Shown one piece after another: positions 48,262 to 58,588 of a stretch of 64,000 nt of DNA (position 1 is its first letter; each line of letters starts with the position of its first letter). The stretch spans positions 62,001-126,000 of the forward strand of contig JAPEVC010000093.1 in NCBI GenBank assembly GCA_027946555.1, in the 5' to 3' direction. Both the position numbers and the translations under genes were made by a program. This DNA is from Gnomoniopsis sp. IMI 355080 (lineage: Eukaryota > Ascomycota > Sordariomycetes > Diaporthales > Gnomoniaceae). Below the pieces are notes generated by a model, which was given only the letters and a program-made list of their open reading frames with translations, ran no database searches and was not told the DNA's origin.

Positions 48262-50268
48262 TCATTGCCCAGGCCGTTCCGGCACCTCCCGGCGCTCGGT
48301 CCATTCATCATCCGTGACACATACCGAACTTAACCTGCGTTTATTCGCCATAACCTCAAACGCCAGCGCCGTCAGCTCTGCCTGGATAGCGGCCTCGTTG
48401 GAAATGCGCATCTTTTCCAGGGCACGGCTTGCCTCGCCAAGCTTGTCGATGAAAGGCGCGCGGAGGTTATCCCAGAGAGTAGTGTCGTCCACTAGGAAGA
48501 AGGGTTAGTGAGACTACAATTTTGCGTGTTTTCGGGAGGGCTGGGAGGAAGAACGCACGGCGAATGTCAGGATGCCTCTCCGTCGCGTACTTTGTGAGTG
48601 CGACTTGCCCGGGGACGTGAAACATGAAACCTGCCGATCGTCAGCTCTAGACTTTGACTTGAAGCTCGACTCCAAATCGAACTTACTCAAGCAGTCCTTG
48701 CCCACAAACTCGGCCCCTAGAGCCCTCTGACTCTGTTCCCGCCAGCATTCGTACGTCTCCCCATGGCCCATAAACCCTTGCTCGAAGCTCAACCCGCCCG
48801 CCTCCAGTCGCCTCACGCTCCCGCCGTATTTGCCCTTGATGATGCCCATCAGCTCGGTGGCCACTGTGCGGTGGTGGTACGGAATGCGTAGTGTGTCACG
48901 CGCCACCGCCCACTTCTCCCCAAACACGCAGAAATCCACCAGGCTCACGTCTGGCTGCAGTGACGGCGCCGTCAGCACGCAGTAGGCCGTCGGGTCGAGC
49001 TGATCGCTGTTGGCGGTGAGGTGGCCGAACCGCGCCAGGTCATACTTGTAGGGCGCATAGCGTCCGTGCCATGCAACTACATCATAGGGCGTGTGCGGCT
49101 GTGTGTAGGCGTGGAACCGGCCGGCAACCTTGACGACGATCTCCCAGTCGCGCTCGAATAATGGGCCGCCGCCGCCGACGGGGGGAGATGAGACGAGGTT
49201 TGCCGTCGCCGCCGTCGCCGCCGCCGGCCGGTCAAAATCAAGGTCGAAGCTCGCAACAGGGTACTGGAAGTCGCGCACATGGGCCAGGGCATTACCACCC
49301 AGTGGTCCCAGTTCGGGCAGACGGAAATGGGCACCAAAGATCTCGAGGACATAACCCGCGGCGCCACCGGCCGGGGCGGGGAAACTGGCGAGGACGACCG
49401 AGAAACGCACGCCGGCAGGGATGACGGCGATGCTTCCGGGCGCGACGCGGAGGTAGCCTAGCTCAGTCTGCAGATCGAGAGTGCCGCGTTGTGGAACCAG
49501 GAGCATTTCGCCGTCGTGGGAGGTGAGGGCTTGGCGGGTCATGTCGGCAGTGAAGGCGTACTGGTGGACGGCGAGCCCCGTGCGTAGGGTTGGGTCGCCA
49601 TGGCCGGCGATGGTACGCAGGCTCTGGAGGAATGTGGTGCTAGTAGTGCTACTTGTACCGTTGGAGTTGACATTGTTGTTGTTGTTGTCGTCTGTGCTGG
49701 GGAGAGGACCCCAGGTGTGGCTGAGCGGCGTGAAGGTGACGTTGGGGTTCGTGGGCAGGAAGCACGACTCAATCTTTGTGCAGGAACCATAGTGTGAGCT
49801 ACATATTTCGGTAGATGCAAGAAAAAGAAACAAAATTGGCAAGAAAGAGCCGTGGATCATACCTCATTGTGAGCCGTGCAGGGTCGCAGCGATCGATGTG
49901 CGGCAGATGGTCTGACTCGGTACATCCAGCTATGTGACCCATCCATGTCAGTAATGAAGCATAGGGCTGAGAGGACGTTCCAAAATAAAATAAAACATTA
50001 AAACAACAAAAGGGACGTACACATTCGACACGCTCTCGCGTGATGAGATGAAAGCTGTGCCATTTAGGTGCTCTGCGTAAAGACCGTAGGGATGCTTCTG
50101 GGGCAAGTTGGTCCCGGCACGAGGGAGAGCGCCGGCGAAGGCTTCCGAGGCATGGTGGTTATTGAAGCCGTGCTGGTAACGGTATGGGTCTTGCGTGGTG
50201 GGCTGAGAGAGGTGGGCTAGGACGGCCATGTGGTGCGGAAGGTCGTCATTGATGAATAGATTGTCCAT
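48262..50268 (-). CDS. Homogentisate 1,2-dioxygenase-family protein, extended
   Basis: Exons 50268-50021, 49929-49863, 49773-48687, 48630-48559 and 48491-48262 give 567 residues; the third exon's acceptor (49774) was chosen by phase and could shift slightly. The family opens the ring of homogentisate in tyrosine/phenylalanine breakdown. Landmarks: YQHGFNNHHASEAFAGALP, HPYGLYAEHLNGTAF, WMYRVRPSAAHR, the cupin strand TSHDGEMLLVPQRGTLD, VAPGSIAVIPAGVRF, YVLEIFGAHFRLPELG, and the iron ligands His and Glu in YHHRTVATELMG and His in FMGHGETYE. Usual members have about 440 residues. This one has an Asn/Ser/Thr insert (TDDNNNNNVNSNGTSSTTST) and a longer C-terminus. The usual partner genes, fumarylacetoacetase and maleylacetoacetate isomerase, are not here, so it may be a paralog. 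Confidence 0.88.
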
Positions 50269-50924
50269 TCTTGTCGGGCAGGGATTAAGTGGAAGCTGGA
50301 GGAGATAGATGAAGAAGAATATTATGTGGGCAAATAAACGTGGGAAAATGGGTAAAACAAGTGAGGGAAGTGGAGAAACATCATCGTATGGATAGTGTAT
50401 GATGGTGGTATTTATTTTCACAAAAGGAATGGCCTCGACATGTCTCTCGGTATCCAGAGCCAAGGGCCCGCTCTCACGGAGGCGACCAGTCACCTGAAGA
50501 TGACTATATCCGGGAGAAAGTTCCCAAGAATATGATTCACCGATCACGCTTCACAGATAGTTCGAGATCCCTATCGTCACTAAAAAAGAGGGACTGGGCT
50601 GCTGCTGCTGCTGCTGCTGCCCGCCCTCGTCACAGCACATGTTGTATCGTCCAGATGTTCGGAAAGATGTCACACATACACGCACGTATACATACGGGAT
50701 AAGTTTTGGCAGTTTCGGCTTTACCAACGACTTGGCAAGAACGATCGTCCCGCGAGACACGCATTGCCAATGCATTTCCTGCGCACGATCAGAAGCTTCT
50801 CGTCCAAGTGAACTTAACCCCCAGCAACCCAATCCCCCTCCATTCCCTTCCGTGTCTGTGCTCGTCGTCGGGAGTGAGGATCGGAAAGGGACGCACAACA
50901 GACGTTTTGGGGTGGCTACGGCAG

Positions 50925-51012
50925 CTGTGTGTGTGTGTGCGCACGCGCATAGGTGTGTGTGTGTGTGTGTGTGTGTGTATACTATGTTTGTGTGTGTGTG
51001 TGTGTGTATGTG
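50925..51012. repeat. GT/AC dinucleotide microsatellite
   Basis: Interrupted GT repeat of about 88 bp, broken by GCGCACGCGC and TATACTATG segments. Alternating purine-pyrimidine sequence like this can form Z-DNA. Confidence 0.9.
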
Positions 51013-51142
51013 CGCGCATGCCAGGGTGGTACCGCAGGAAGCGTCTACCATGCTGCCGGACCCGAAGAGAAAACTCCGCGGATCGTCAGGAAACTGTAAT
51101 AGTTTGCGCATCAAGGGAAGACCATTGGTGACAAGCAAAAGC

Positions 51143-51170
51143 CGAGAGAGAGAAAGAGAGAGAGAGAGGC
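51143..51170. repeat. GA/CT microsatellite
   Basis: Short GAGAGA tract with one A substitution, in the same simple-repeat zone. Confidence 0.8.
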
Positions 51171-53289
51171 GGGGGTTTCGGCCTATGGCTCACGGCGAAC
51201 CGCCCGCGCGTAATCTATGCACCATTCATTGCCTTTTTCTTTCTTCTTGGCCACACATGCCTGAAAAAATCCCCCCTACGAAAGCAAAAATTCGAGGTCC
51301 GGCAGGCAGGAGATATTGACCGTACAGAAGCGGAGTTGTCGGAAAGTCTCTCTTGGGATCATTTGCCAGAAAAGAGTATCCCGGTGGCCTCTCTCTTCCT
51401 ACCTAAGGTTCATAGCTTTTCAGCTCTTTTGTTGGGCTGTAGCTTATTTTTGTTTTTAGAGTTCGTCCTCTTTTTGCCCCCCGCGGCCCAATGTTCCATA
51501 TGGGGAAATAAATTCGTCGGCTTCTACACTTTTGGTTGTACTCTAGCAACGGTCTTCCCTGCCCATTCAGACTGGGTCGGTCACGGTGAGGTTCGGTCAA
51601 CGTTTAACTATCGTCGATTTGATATATGCAGGCCACACAGACTGCAACGACTACTGGACCGCCGTTTTGAGCACAGGGAATCACATCCGGCAGGCTATTG
51701 CTGGCGCAGCATATATCATATCTGCAGCAAGCAAACGGCGCCTATCCTCTTTCGTCCTTGTCGTCTCACCAAGTCTCTTGTCCCCTGCGGACCGGCCCTC
51801 GTTGTATCAGTGGCGGGTGACACCAAACCACGAGAACTGGGAAACTGGTTCCCCGGTCCAGCCCAGTAATGTAAGCTTGTCTTGCACACCGTCCGACCCT
51901 GCATGCTTTTTTTCATGTGGTTTGTCCTTGTCCTTGTCCTTGTCCTTTTTGGGGCCTTTGCCTGCCGCGGGACTTGGCGCTCGACGACATCATCCCATAG
52001 CCACATCTCGCACACACGCCCGGGAGTCTTTTTGTACTTGTACCCGGGAGAAGGAAGGTTTGGGGGACAACCCAGACACCAAGCACCCTCAAGCACCTCG
52101 CAGCCGGTGTGAACGGCCTGTGCATGATCTCTTGCCTGCCGCCAAGGGAAAAGAAGTCATCGTTTCGTAGTTTTGTTGATGATGTCTCGCCTGCTCTAGC
52201 GGCTTCCTCTCTGCCTGTGTGGCGCATCTTTTGCAGTCGATTCTGGCCGCGTCTATTGTTCGACAGTGTATTGGCCAAGTCAAAATGTCAACAGTGTATG
52301 CCAAAGACCCTGTTCTCTTGGTGTGTCCCGGCGCACGGATCCATGTCCGACAGGTGGAATGTCACCTGCCTAACAAACTAAAACAGATCACTACTTGATT
52401 CGTTTGAATGAATGTCGACCCACATGCCCGTCTGACGATACTGTCCGGTGGTGGGCTGCGGCGGCCGATCTCGGTCGAATAGCCTCCTGATACAGGCTTG
52501 ACGACAGTGAATACTTGGCATAACAGTTCACTAGCGAAGGGAAAGTGTGAATAGATGCTGGCATCAATGTGATATTTGCATTGCCGAACTTTCTGAGTGT
52601 TTCACTACGGATGATCTAGGAAAATGGTAATTCCAAAGATCATGTCTCGGAAGGGGGAAAAAAAGGAAGAAAAAAAAAAGGAAAAAAAAATTGCCAACCA
52701 GCTCCTCACAAAGAAATCAAGTTAAGAAGCGACCTAGGTAGTGACGAGCATGCATCAAGACCAGATTTCAAACAGGACGTTTAAGCTTTTCGTACCAAAA
52801 TCTCCAACGGAGAGGGCCAGCGAGCCCACAAAGCCTGCTTGTCTAGCTGCTAATGTAGAGGTGATCAGTGATCACACTAGGTTGGGTGACTTCGAGCCTG
52901 ATTGTGTGTGCCAACGATAGAACAGCCACCGTCTAATGTATACATGGACTATTGCCGTCGCAATACGAGTATCTTTCTTTTGTGAGGCTTTTATGAGACC
53001 GATTCCATATTTCCACAGTCATGATACACAGGTTTTACGTGGCGTGCATACCTCATTTACTAGTTCGGGCAAGGGTCGCAAGGCTGTGTGTATATATCAT
53101 GTCCCTACACTATGGACCAATAAAGAGACTCGTGCACCAGCAGTTGGGCTGTTGGTACCACTACCATTGCTTGAAAGAAGTTGTAATCACGTTCCTTTCT
53201 CTGCGAATCTCTTGTAGTGCGTTACCACACCTCATCAACTTCACAGTAAAACCAGTTGAACCACAACCAGCCGACCATTACGAAGCTCT

Positions 53290-54656
53290 CTAGCATCCAT
53301 TCGCAACGGCATCCGCATACAAAGCATAGCTATAGGTACAATGTCAATAAAAAATGACTCTTTTTGCCTCTGCAGTTGAGCATTGTTGGGGAGGGGGACA
53401 TGTGCTGGCTTACGTGTCAGCGTTAGTATACGCTCGTGCTGCTGTAAGCGACGTCGACGCCGAATAGCCGTACGCCCAATCTTCCGTGTTTGCCAGAATA
53501 TGGGTGAATTCATGCAAGACCGTTGATGCCTGGCTCTGCTCGTCGCATCCCCCCGATACAGCAGGTAGCCGGTAAAATAACGGGCAGTTCGCCATTTGCC
53601 CTGTCGACGGCTGAGCGTACGCAACTACCAAGCCACTCAGTATTAGTTTCTACCATGCATTAATTTGTTTTACCCGTATCCGAAGGAAGGGAAATAAAAA
53701 TCAGGAAACTCGTACTTATATTTCCTTGCCCACAAATACCCGCAAAGTCCGTGCAGGAGTAGGTAATCTGGCCCGAAGATGTCGATGCCGCCTCGGAAGC
53801 AAAGGTCCGAAAGCGAGAAGCAACATTGGTCCGTGTCGAGGCGGCCGTTGTGCGGAAATACTCCTGGAACTTGGTGGCCGAGCCACTGGCAGCAGCGGTG
53901 GCGGCACCGGTCGCGAGACGGTTGGTGGCAGCGATGGCGCTTCTCAGGGCCGTTCCCTGGGTACCAGAGCAGGACACAACCTCGACCCGTTTTTCGAGCG
54001 CCTTGGGCACGGCGGCGGCGGTGTCGGCATCGATGGTGAAGGAGAGGGTGTTGCTTTGGAATTCGTACACGCCGGCCAGCTGGGTCGAGTCCACGGCGGC
54101 GAATTCGAAGGTGTTGGTCAGGGATACGGTGTACTCGCCCCCGGTGAGACTGTCTGCGTGGGTAGGTCAGTTTTTCATGGCCCATAGGCATCTTTTTTTT
54201 TTTTTTTTTTTACGGCGTGGGGGGCGCTTTTCCAAAGTATTGACTTACATAGTGATGGCAGGTTGACGATCTTGTCGGCACTTTCCCCTGGTTGGAGCGT
54301 GATGAACGAGTCTTCCGTAAGATCACTTGTAAGATAATCCACGATTACACCAAGATATTCTACTGCCTTGTCTGTGGGGGTTTTTAGCATTGAATTTCGG
54401 TACTTAGGATAACTTCTAGGCATGACATACCATCCAAGAACACGTCCAGTCTTTGGACTGGGCCACTTGTGTCAAGAATTGTGCCATCAATGAAAAGTCG
54501 CACGGCCTCGGCTCCGGTATTCGAGACAGAGGCTTTGATATCAGTGGGACTCTCCTGAGAAAGCTTGAGCTCAATACCTGTGGAACGCCTATTGTTTGCG
54601 TACGGTGCGGCCGAGGCCAATGCCGCGAAGGCTCCCAGGATGGCTGCCGCAAGCAT
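53290..54656 (-). CDS. Deuterolysin-family M35 zinc metalloprotease, secreted
   Basis: Five exons: 54656-54431, 54371-54249, 54153-53716, 53624-53414 and 53329-53290, giving 345 residues, the normal length for a deuterolysin prepro-protein. It has a signal peptide (ILGAFAALASA), a propeptide of about 160 residues (ELKLSQESPTDIKASVSN; DSFITLQPGESADKIVNL), a probable Lys-Arg processing site in ALEKRVEVVSCSGTQ, and the mature domain with AFNL-like conserved parts: CTDFAGICGQGN, MANCPLFYRLPAVSGGC and the zinc motif TVLHEFTHILANTEDWAYGY, then ASTSLTAARAYTNADTYALY. HEFTH supplies two His ligands and the catalytic Glu; Asp in NTEDWAYGY should be the third ligand. The segment between them is about four residues shorter than the usual APGVYSPGTED form, and its Gly is Asn. 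Function: extracellular protein digestion. Confidence 0.92.
54193..54211. repeat. 19-T homopolymer in deuterolysin intron 2
   Basis: Run of 19 T on the plus strand inside the 95-bp second intron (54248-54154), so it is poly-A in the transcript. Confidence 0.9.
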
Positions 54657-56356
54657 TTTAGACAACGTTTTTCCCCGAAGATGAAAAGAGTTCTGGTAAG
54701 AGTCTGACGTCTTATTCCGACCTGTTTGTATAGATAGATCTCAAAGCCAGAAGCTCGTGAGGGCGTTGTCACTTTTATACCCATATCTACACGTCGATTG
54801 CTGCTGGAAGGTCCACTATACCATCGGCTTTAGGTATTTCTCATGCCCAGCGCCCAGAAATCCAATAGAGACCGTCTTTCACGGAGTCCATCTCGAAAGA
54901 AGCAGCTCGTGAGACCGTCTCCGCCAACTGAAAGGCGTCCAGAGTCCCCATGACGTCTGCATCATGCCTTACTTATTCCACAAGTAGAAGGTATAAGACC
55001 GTGCGGGTAAGATAGATTAAGGAAAACAAAGTGCATCGAACGAAGTTGGGAACTCCAAGTGAGTGAAATGCTTGGTATACTCTTGGTGTTATGATAAGAT
55101 AATAAATTTTGTCGAGATGATTGGGTCATATGGTGGATGTCATGGCGGACTAGAGGCTTGTCCAGCCAGCAGCATATAGTCACTGCTACCCTTTGGCATT
55201 TGCGGGCCTCGGGGGAGATATGCAATGAGGAGTTGGTCGACTATTCGGGCTTGGGAGCCTCATGATTGGTGCAGGGAAATAATTTCACGACCCCTCAAAA
55301 CATCCCAAGCATTCCGCCCAAGACTCTTGGTCATATTGGCATATGAGCCAAGCAAAAGCTCACTTTACAGGTTGCCCGCTATTTGTCCAGCCACATACCC
55401 ATCTGGTGTTGAGTAAACAAATTTTTGTTCGACTGGACTTTTGACATTTTTCGTGCAAGACGCGCCTAGTCGATGAAAGGAAAATACTCGGATGCTCAGG
55501 ATCAAGAAGCCTCCTGGCTTCCTGGTTTTACCGCTAGGCCAGCTTGCGTTGGCCGGAAATGGCAACTCAGAAGGCAAGGTGTATGTGCACCTTATGTGCA
55601 CCTAGGTAGTTGATTTTCCATGTGTTGCCCAAGATTAATACGCCATTCTGGATGAAGTCGTAAGCATGATATTTTGAGGTCGTTAAGATGTGCAGTCGTC
55701 TTGTGAGACACAAGTCTGGGTATCAAAGGTACCAGTACATAGAATACTACAGGTCCTAGCGACATTATAAACATCAAATGAATCCCATACGTTCCTTGTA
55801 GCCACTGAACCTCAAGGTGAAGGTCCATCCACATTGCAAATCATCTCATAACCTCCCGTGCCTTTATTCGTCTGCCTACAAGTCTTGCAAGTACGTAGCC
55901 TGAAGTCCTTTCTCACTTCCTTTCAGAAATTATTGCATGGTAAATGCTCAGGCCTTTTTGATGTCCCAAGCAGGCACCTGGAGTCTACCAACATACGCTC
56001 CTGGCTTTTGTCTGAAAATTCTACAGTCATTGAATAGCTCATACCAATTATCGTTCTAATATGCAGAACTCTTTGGAACCTTACGTACGTGCGTACTCAA
56101 TTCTTTTTGTATGTAATTTCTCTTTCTGGATCAGCATCTCCTGATCTACCTTTCTAGAACAAAATGAACACGTCAAAGCCGTAATGCATTATTCCGTTTC
56201 CATCAGACTGTCATATCGCTCCGTTGTATGTACACAAGAGCTCTCTTAGACTGTAATCTGAGCTTTGCATCTCTGTACACATGAACTTCATCATCAATAC
56301 TTTGTTCCGAAACAATCCTTCTTTTAAAGGCCTGGAAAAGTTTCTCTTACCATTTC
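54657..56356. other. Intergenic region
   Basis: Deuterolysin promoter and the flank of the small myristoylation-type gene. ACCTAGGT palindrome at 55600-55607. No other gene supported. Confidence 0.45.
54774..54780 (-). promoter_or_regulatory. TATA box of deuterolysin gene
   Basis: TATAAAA on the minus strand about 120 nt upstream of the start codon. Confidence 0.5.
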
Positions 56357-56545
56357 TCATTGTTTGCTAGCCTGCTCTGCTCCAGATGTATCTGATGAAG
56401 ATGCACTCCCTGGTGGTGCTGGGTCTAGAAGCTGGCCTCTGCTCACGCTTTCGTGGAGTCTCTTTCGTTTCTGATCGCGCTGTCCCTGCGTCCTCTGTAT
56501 GGTACGGCCCCGTATGGGTTGTGGTTTGGAGGTATTGCAGCCCAT
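56357..56545 (-). CDS. Tiny protein with Src-like N-myristoylation signal
   Basis: Intronless frame of 62 residues from the second of two adjacent ATGs (the first is at 56548). Starting at the second gives MGCNTSKPQP, which fits the N-myristoylation rule (Gly2, small residue then Ser6, Lys7) and has Cys3 for palmitoylation; Src-family kinases start in the same way. The rest is basic and polar (RTQGQRDQKRKRLHESVSRG), then Ser/Gly/Ala-rich, with no helix or domain. Such a protein would sit on the inner face of the plasma membrane. Against it: the frame is short, the first ATG of the pair would destroy the signal, and no family is recognised. It may be part of a longer spliced gene. Confidence 0.35.
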   Translation of the reverse strand: MGCNTSKPQPIRGRTIQRTQGQRDQKRKRLHESVSRGQLLDPAPPGSASSSDTSGAEQASKQ

Positions 56546-56548
56546 CAT

Positions 56549-58588
56549 GTTGATTTGTTGATGGATGGGAGGTAGAGAAAGAGAGATAGATGTGATGGAA
56601 TTCTGAATGTGTCTGATTCAAGAGAGTGAAAGAAGATGTTGAAGCTATGTTTGGGAATGGCACAGTCACGGAATATATATCAACTAGATGCTGGTGTTCG
56701 ATGGAATCACTTGAAGTTTCATACCTTTCAGTTGGGTGCAGCCTGTCGTTGTTTGAATGGACTTTTCACATCGATCACCTGCGCTGTGATTCACTAAATC
56801 TTTGTCGTCATTGGCAGGAGAGGTCTGAGAAGTAATGATCATTCCATTCAGATGAGAAGGGTTTATGCTAGACCGTTATCAAAAGTAAAAGCAGAATAGA
56901 ATGCAGTATAGTCTGAAACTCGGGTAAGGCTTAGTGTGAAAGGTATGGAATGGAAAGATGAGTCTGGGCCTGGGGTCTAGATGTGGGAATAAGCCGAATG
57001 GACCCAAGACTGGCCTACCTCAAGAGAGTGGGAGAGGGGGAGAATAGTCATAGTTCCTTCATAGATGTACCTATTTTCATTCCATGGCATCTGCTATGAC
57101 CTGTAGATGAATCGGGATAGGCTGGCACAAAGCGCCTGATTAGGATCTCACATGTCATAAATTGGCAACCTGGCAGCCTGGTAGAATTTATTCAAGAAGT
57201 ATGATGGAACACTGATGCCCCTGAAACGAAAACATGCCCTGAATGACTTTGCTTTAGTCGAGACCAGTGATTCACTCTTGGTGGTGAACATGGCGATTCC
57301 ATCCCATGTACGCTTTTGCGACTTGCAGTGACTTGCTTGGGGCAGGGTGGAATTCACTCCCCAAAATATGATAGCTTGGAACCGGATTTATGGTCAAATC
57401 TCGATTGCGGATATATTGAAAGCTGGGTACCAAGGCAACAGCTTCAACAGCAAAGATCTTATACAGGCGTCATGTAGGTGAGAGGCAAATGAGAGAAGCG
57501 GCAACTGCACACATACTGTAACGGTGGCTTGATTAGATGCGACGGATTACCCGTTACTGCCAAAAGACATTATGAATAAAACTGGCTGGTTTATTCATCT
57601 TGTACCGATATAGCTGTATGTACCGTCGCACATACATACAAAAAGACAGCAATGTGTTGAGGCTTCCAGTTCACCTCACAGGACACTTTATTTCACACAG
57701 TTTCTTGTCTGACTCTAATCTGATTGTGTTATCTGTGTTTGTATTTCGCTCTCGTGACTCACCTCCCATTCATTCGTCCGTCCCGAGCTTGGAGGCATGC
57801 AGTGTTGAGCCGCATATACCTAAGCTTTGGACGAGACATGCCCTGATACAATCGCACCTTCTGTCAAAGTGACCATCGCCTGCACTGCAGTTCTAACTCC
57901 TAATTGACTAGATTCCTGTCTTCGATCCCAGTCTTTCTCGTCTCACAGGCAAGAGTTCTTGGAGCAAGAAAAAGACATCGGTTCCAACTTTGGAATATTA
58001 GTGTTTCACACCAGCTTGTTCGATGCACATCACACCACACACCCTCCACTTGGGCTGAACGGTGTGGAAAGCCCCTCCTTCTCCATCATTGATCCGTCCA
58101 CATAATTGTTCCGAGCATTTCTCAACAATGACCTGCCCTGGTAGGTCTCTGGGACGCGGAAATACCCTTCCCAGTCTCATTTCGCATACTTTGCCTGCAA
58201 TACTTTGGATGCAGTGCAGCCTTTCCCAAGCGTCTCGTTTCATGGCGCACATCCTTGAACACCGAGGAAATTGCCCTCTTCTCTACGCCGCCGCAGCTTG
58301 AGCGCCAACCATGTGCCTCGTCATCTGGGTTGTTGATCCGAATATGAGCCCCAATTTCACAGTCGACGTCCTCTCCGCTTTGTGCTCCTGTCATCTTCCA
58401 AATTTCTCCCCATTCAGGTCGTGCTTCCGAACATGACCCGAATCATGATTACGCTCGAGGGTTCCAGCTCCCTGAAATTCCTTGGAACCAGGCTGACAAG
58501 TGAACGGTTGGAATCACGTCATTCCTTGTCCCTCTTCTACTCGCAAGCCTCTTTGCCTTCGAAAGAACTCCGCCCTGCTCGACACCTC
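56549..58588. other. 2-kb gene-poor region
   Basis: 3' flank of PAN3 on the right. Only short frames without family likeness. Nothing else supported. Confidence 0.45.

Larger units (their letters stand above)
50269..53289. other. 3-kb region rich in simple repeats
   Basis: Upstream of the dioxygenase and downstream of the deuterolysin. It contains CTG repeats near 50598-50621, a long GT tract (50925-51012), a GA tract (about 51143-51170), an A-rich tract (about 52656-52690) and an ACCTAGGT palindrome (52732). Open frames here follow repeat sequence or lack family features; no gene supported. Confidence 0.5.

Noticed and set aside
49774..49862. Dioxygenase intron ending at the stronger TGTAG acceptor at 49799.
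   Set aside because: That join breaks the reading frame; the weaker acceptor at 49774 keeps phase and gives the expected sequence.
50551..51319. Long open frames on both strands over 50.5-51.3 kb.
   Set aside because: They are produced by GT and GA microsatellites (Val-Cys and Thr-His repeats) and do not resemble protein.
51336..52170. Two overlapping frames of 177 and 194 residues with hydrophobic parts.
   Set aside because: Composition is irregular, no domain is recognisable, and they overlap in different frames; likely chance in the long upstream region.
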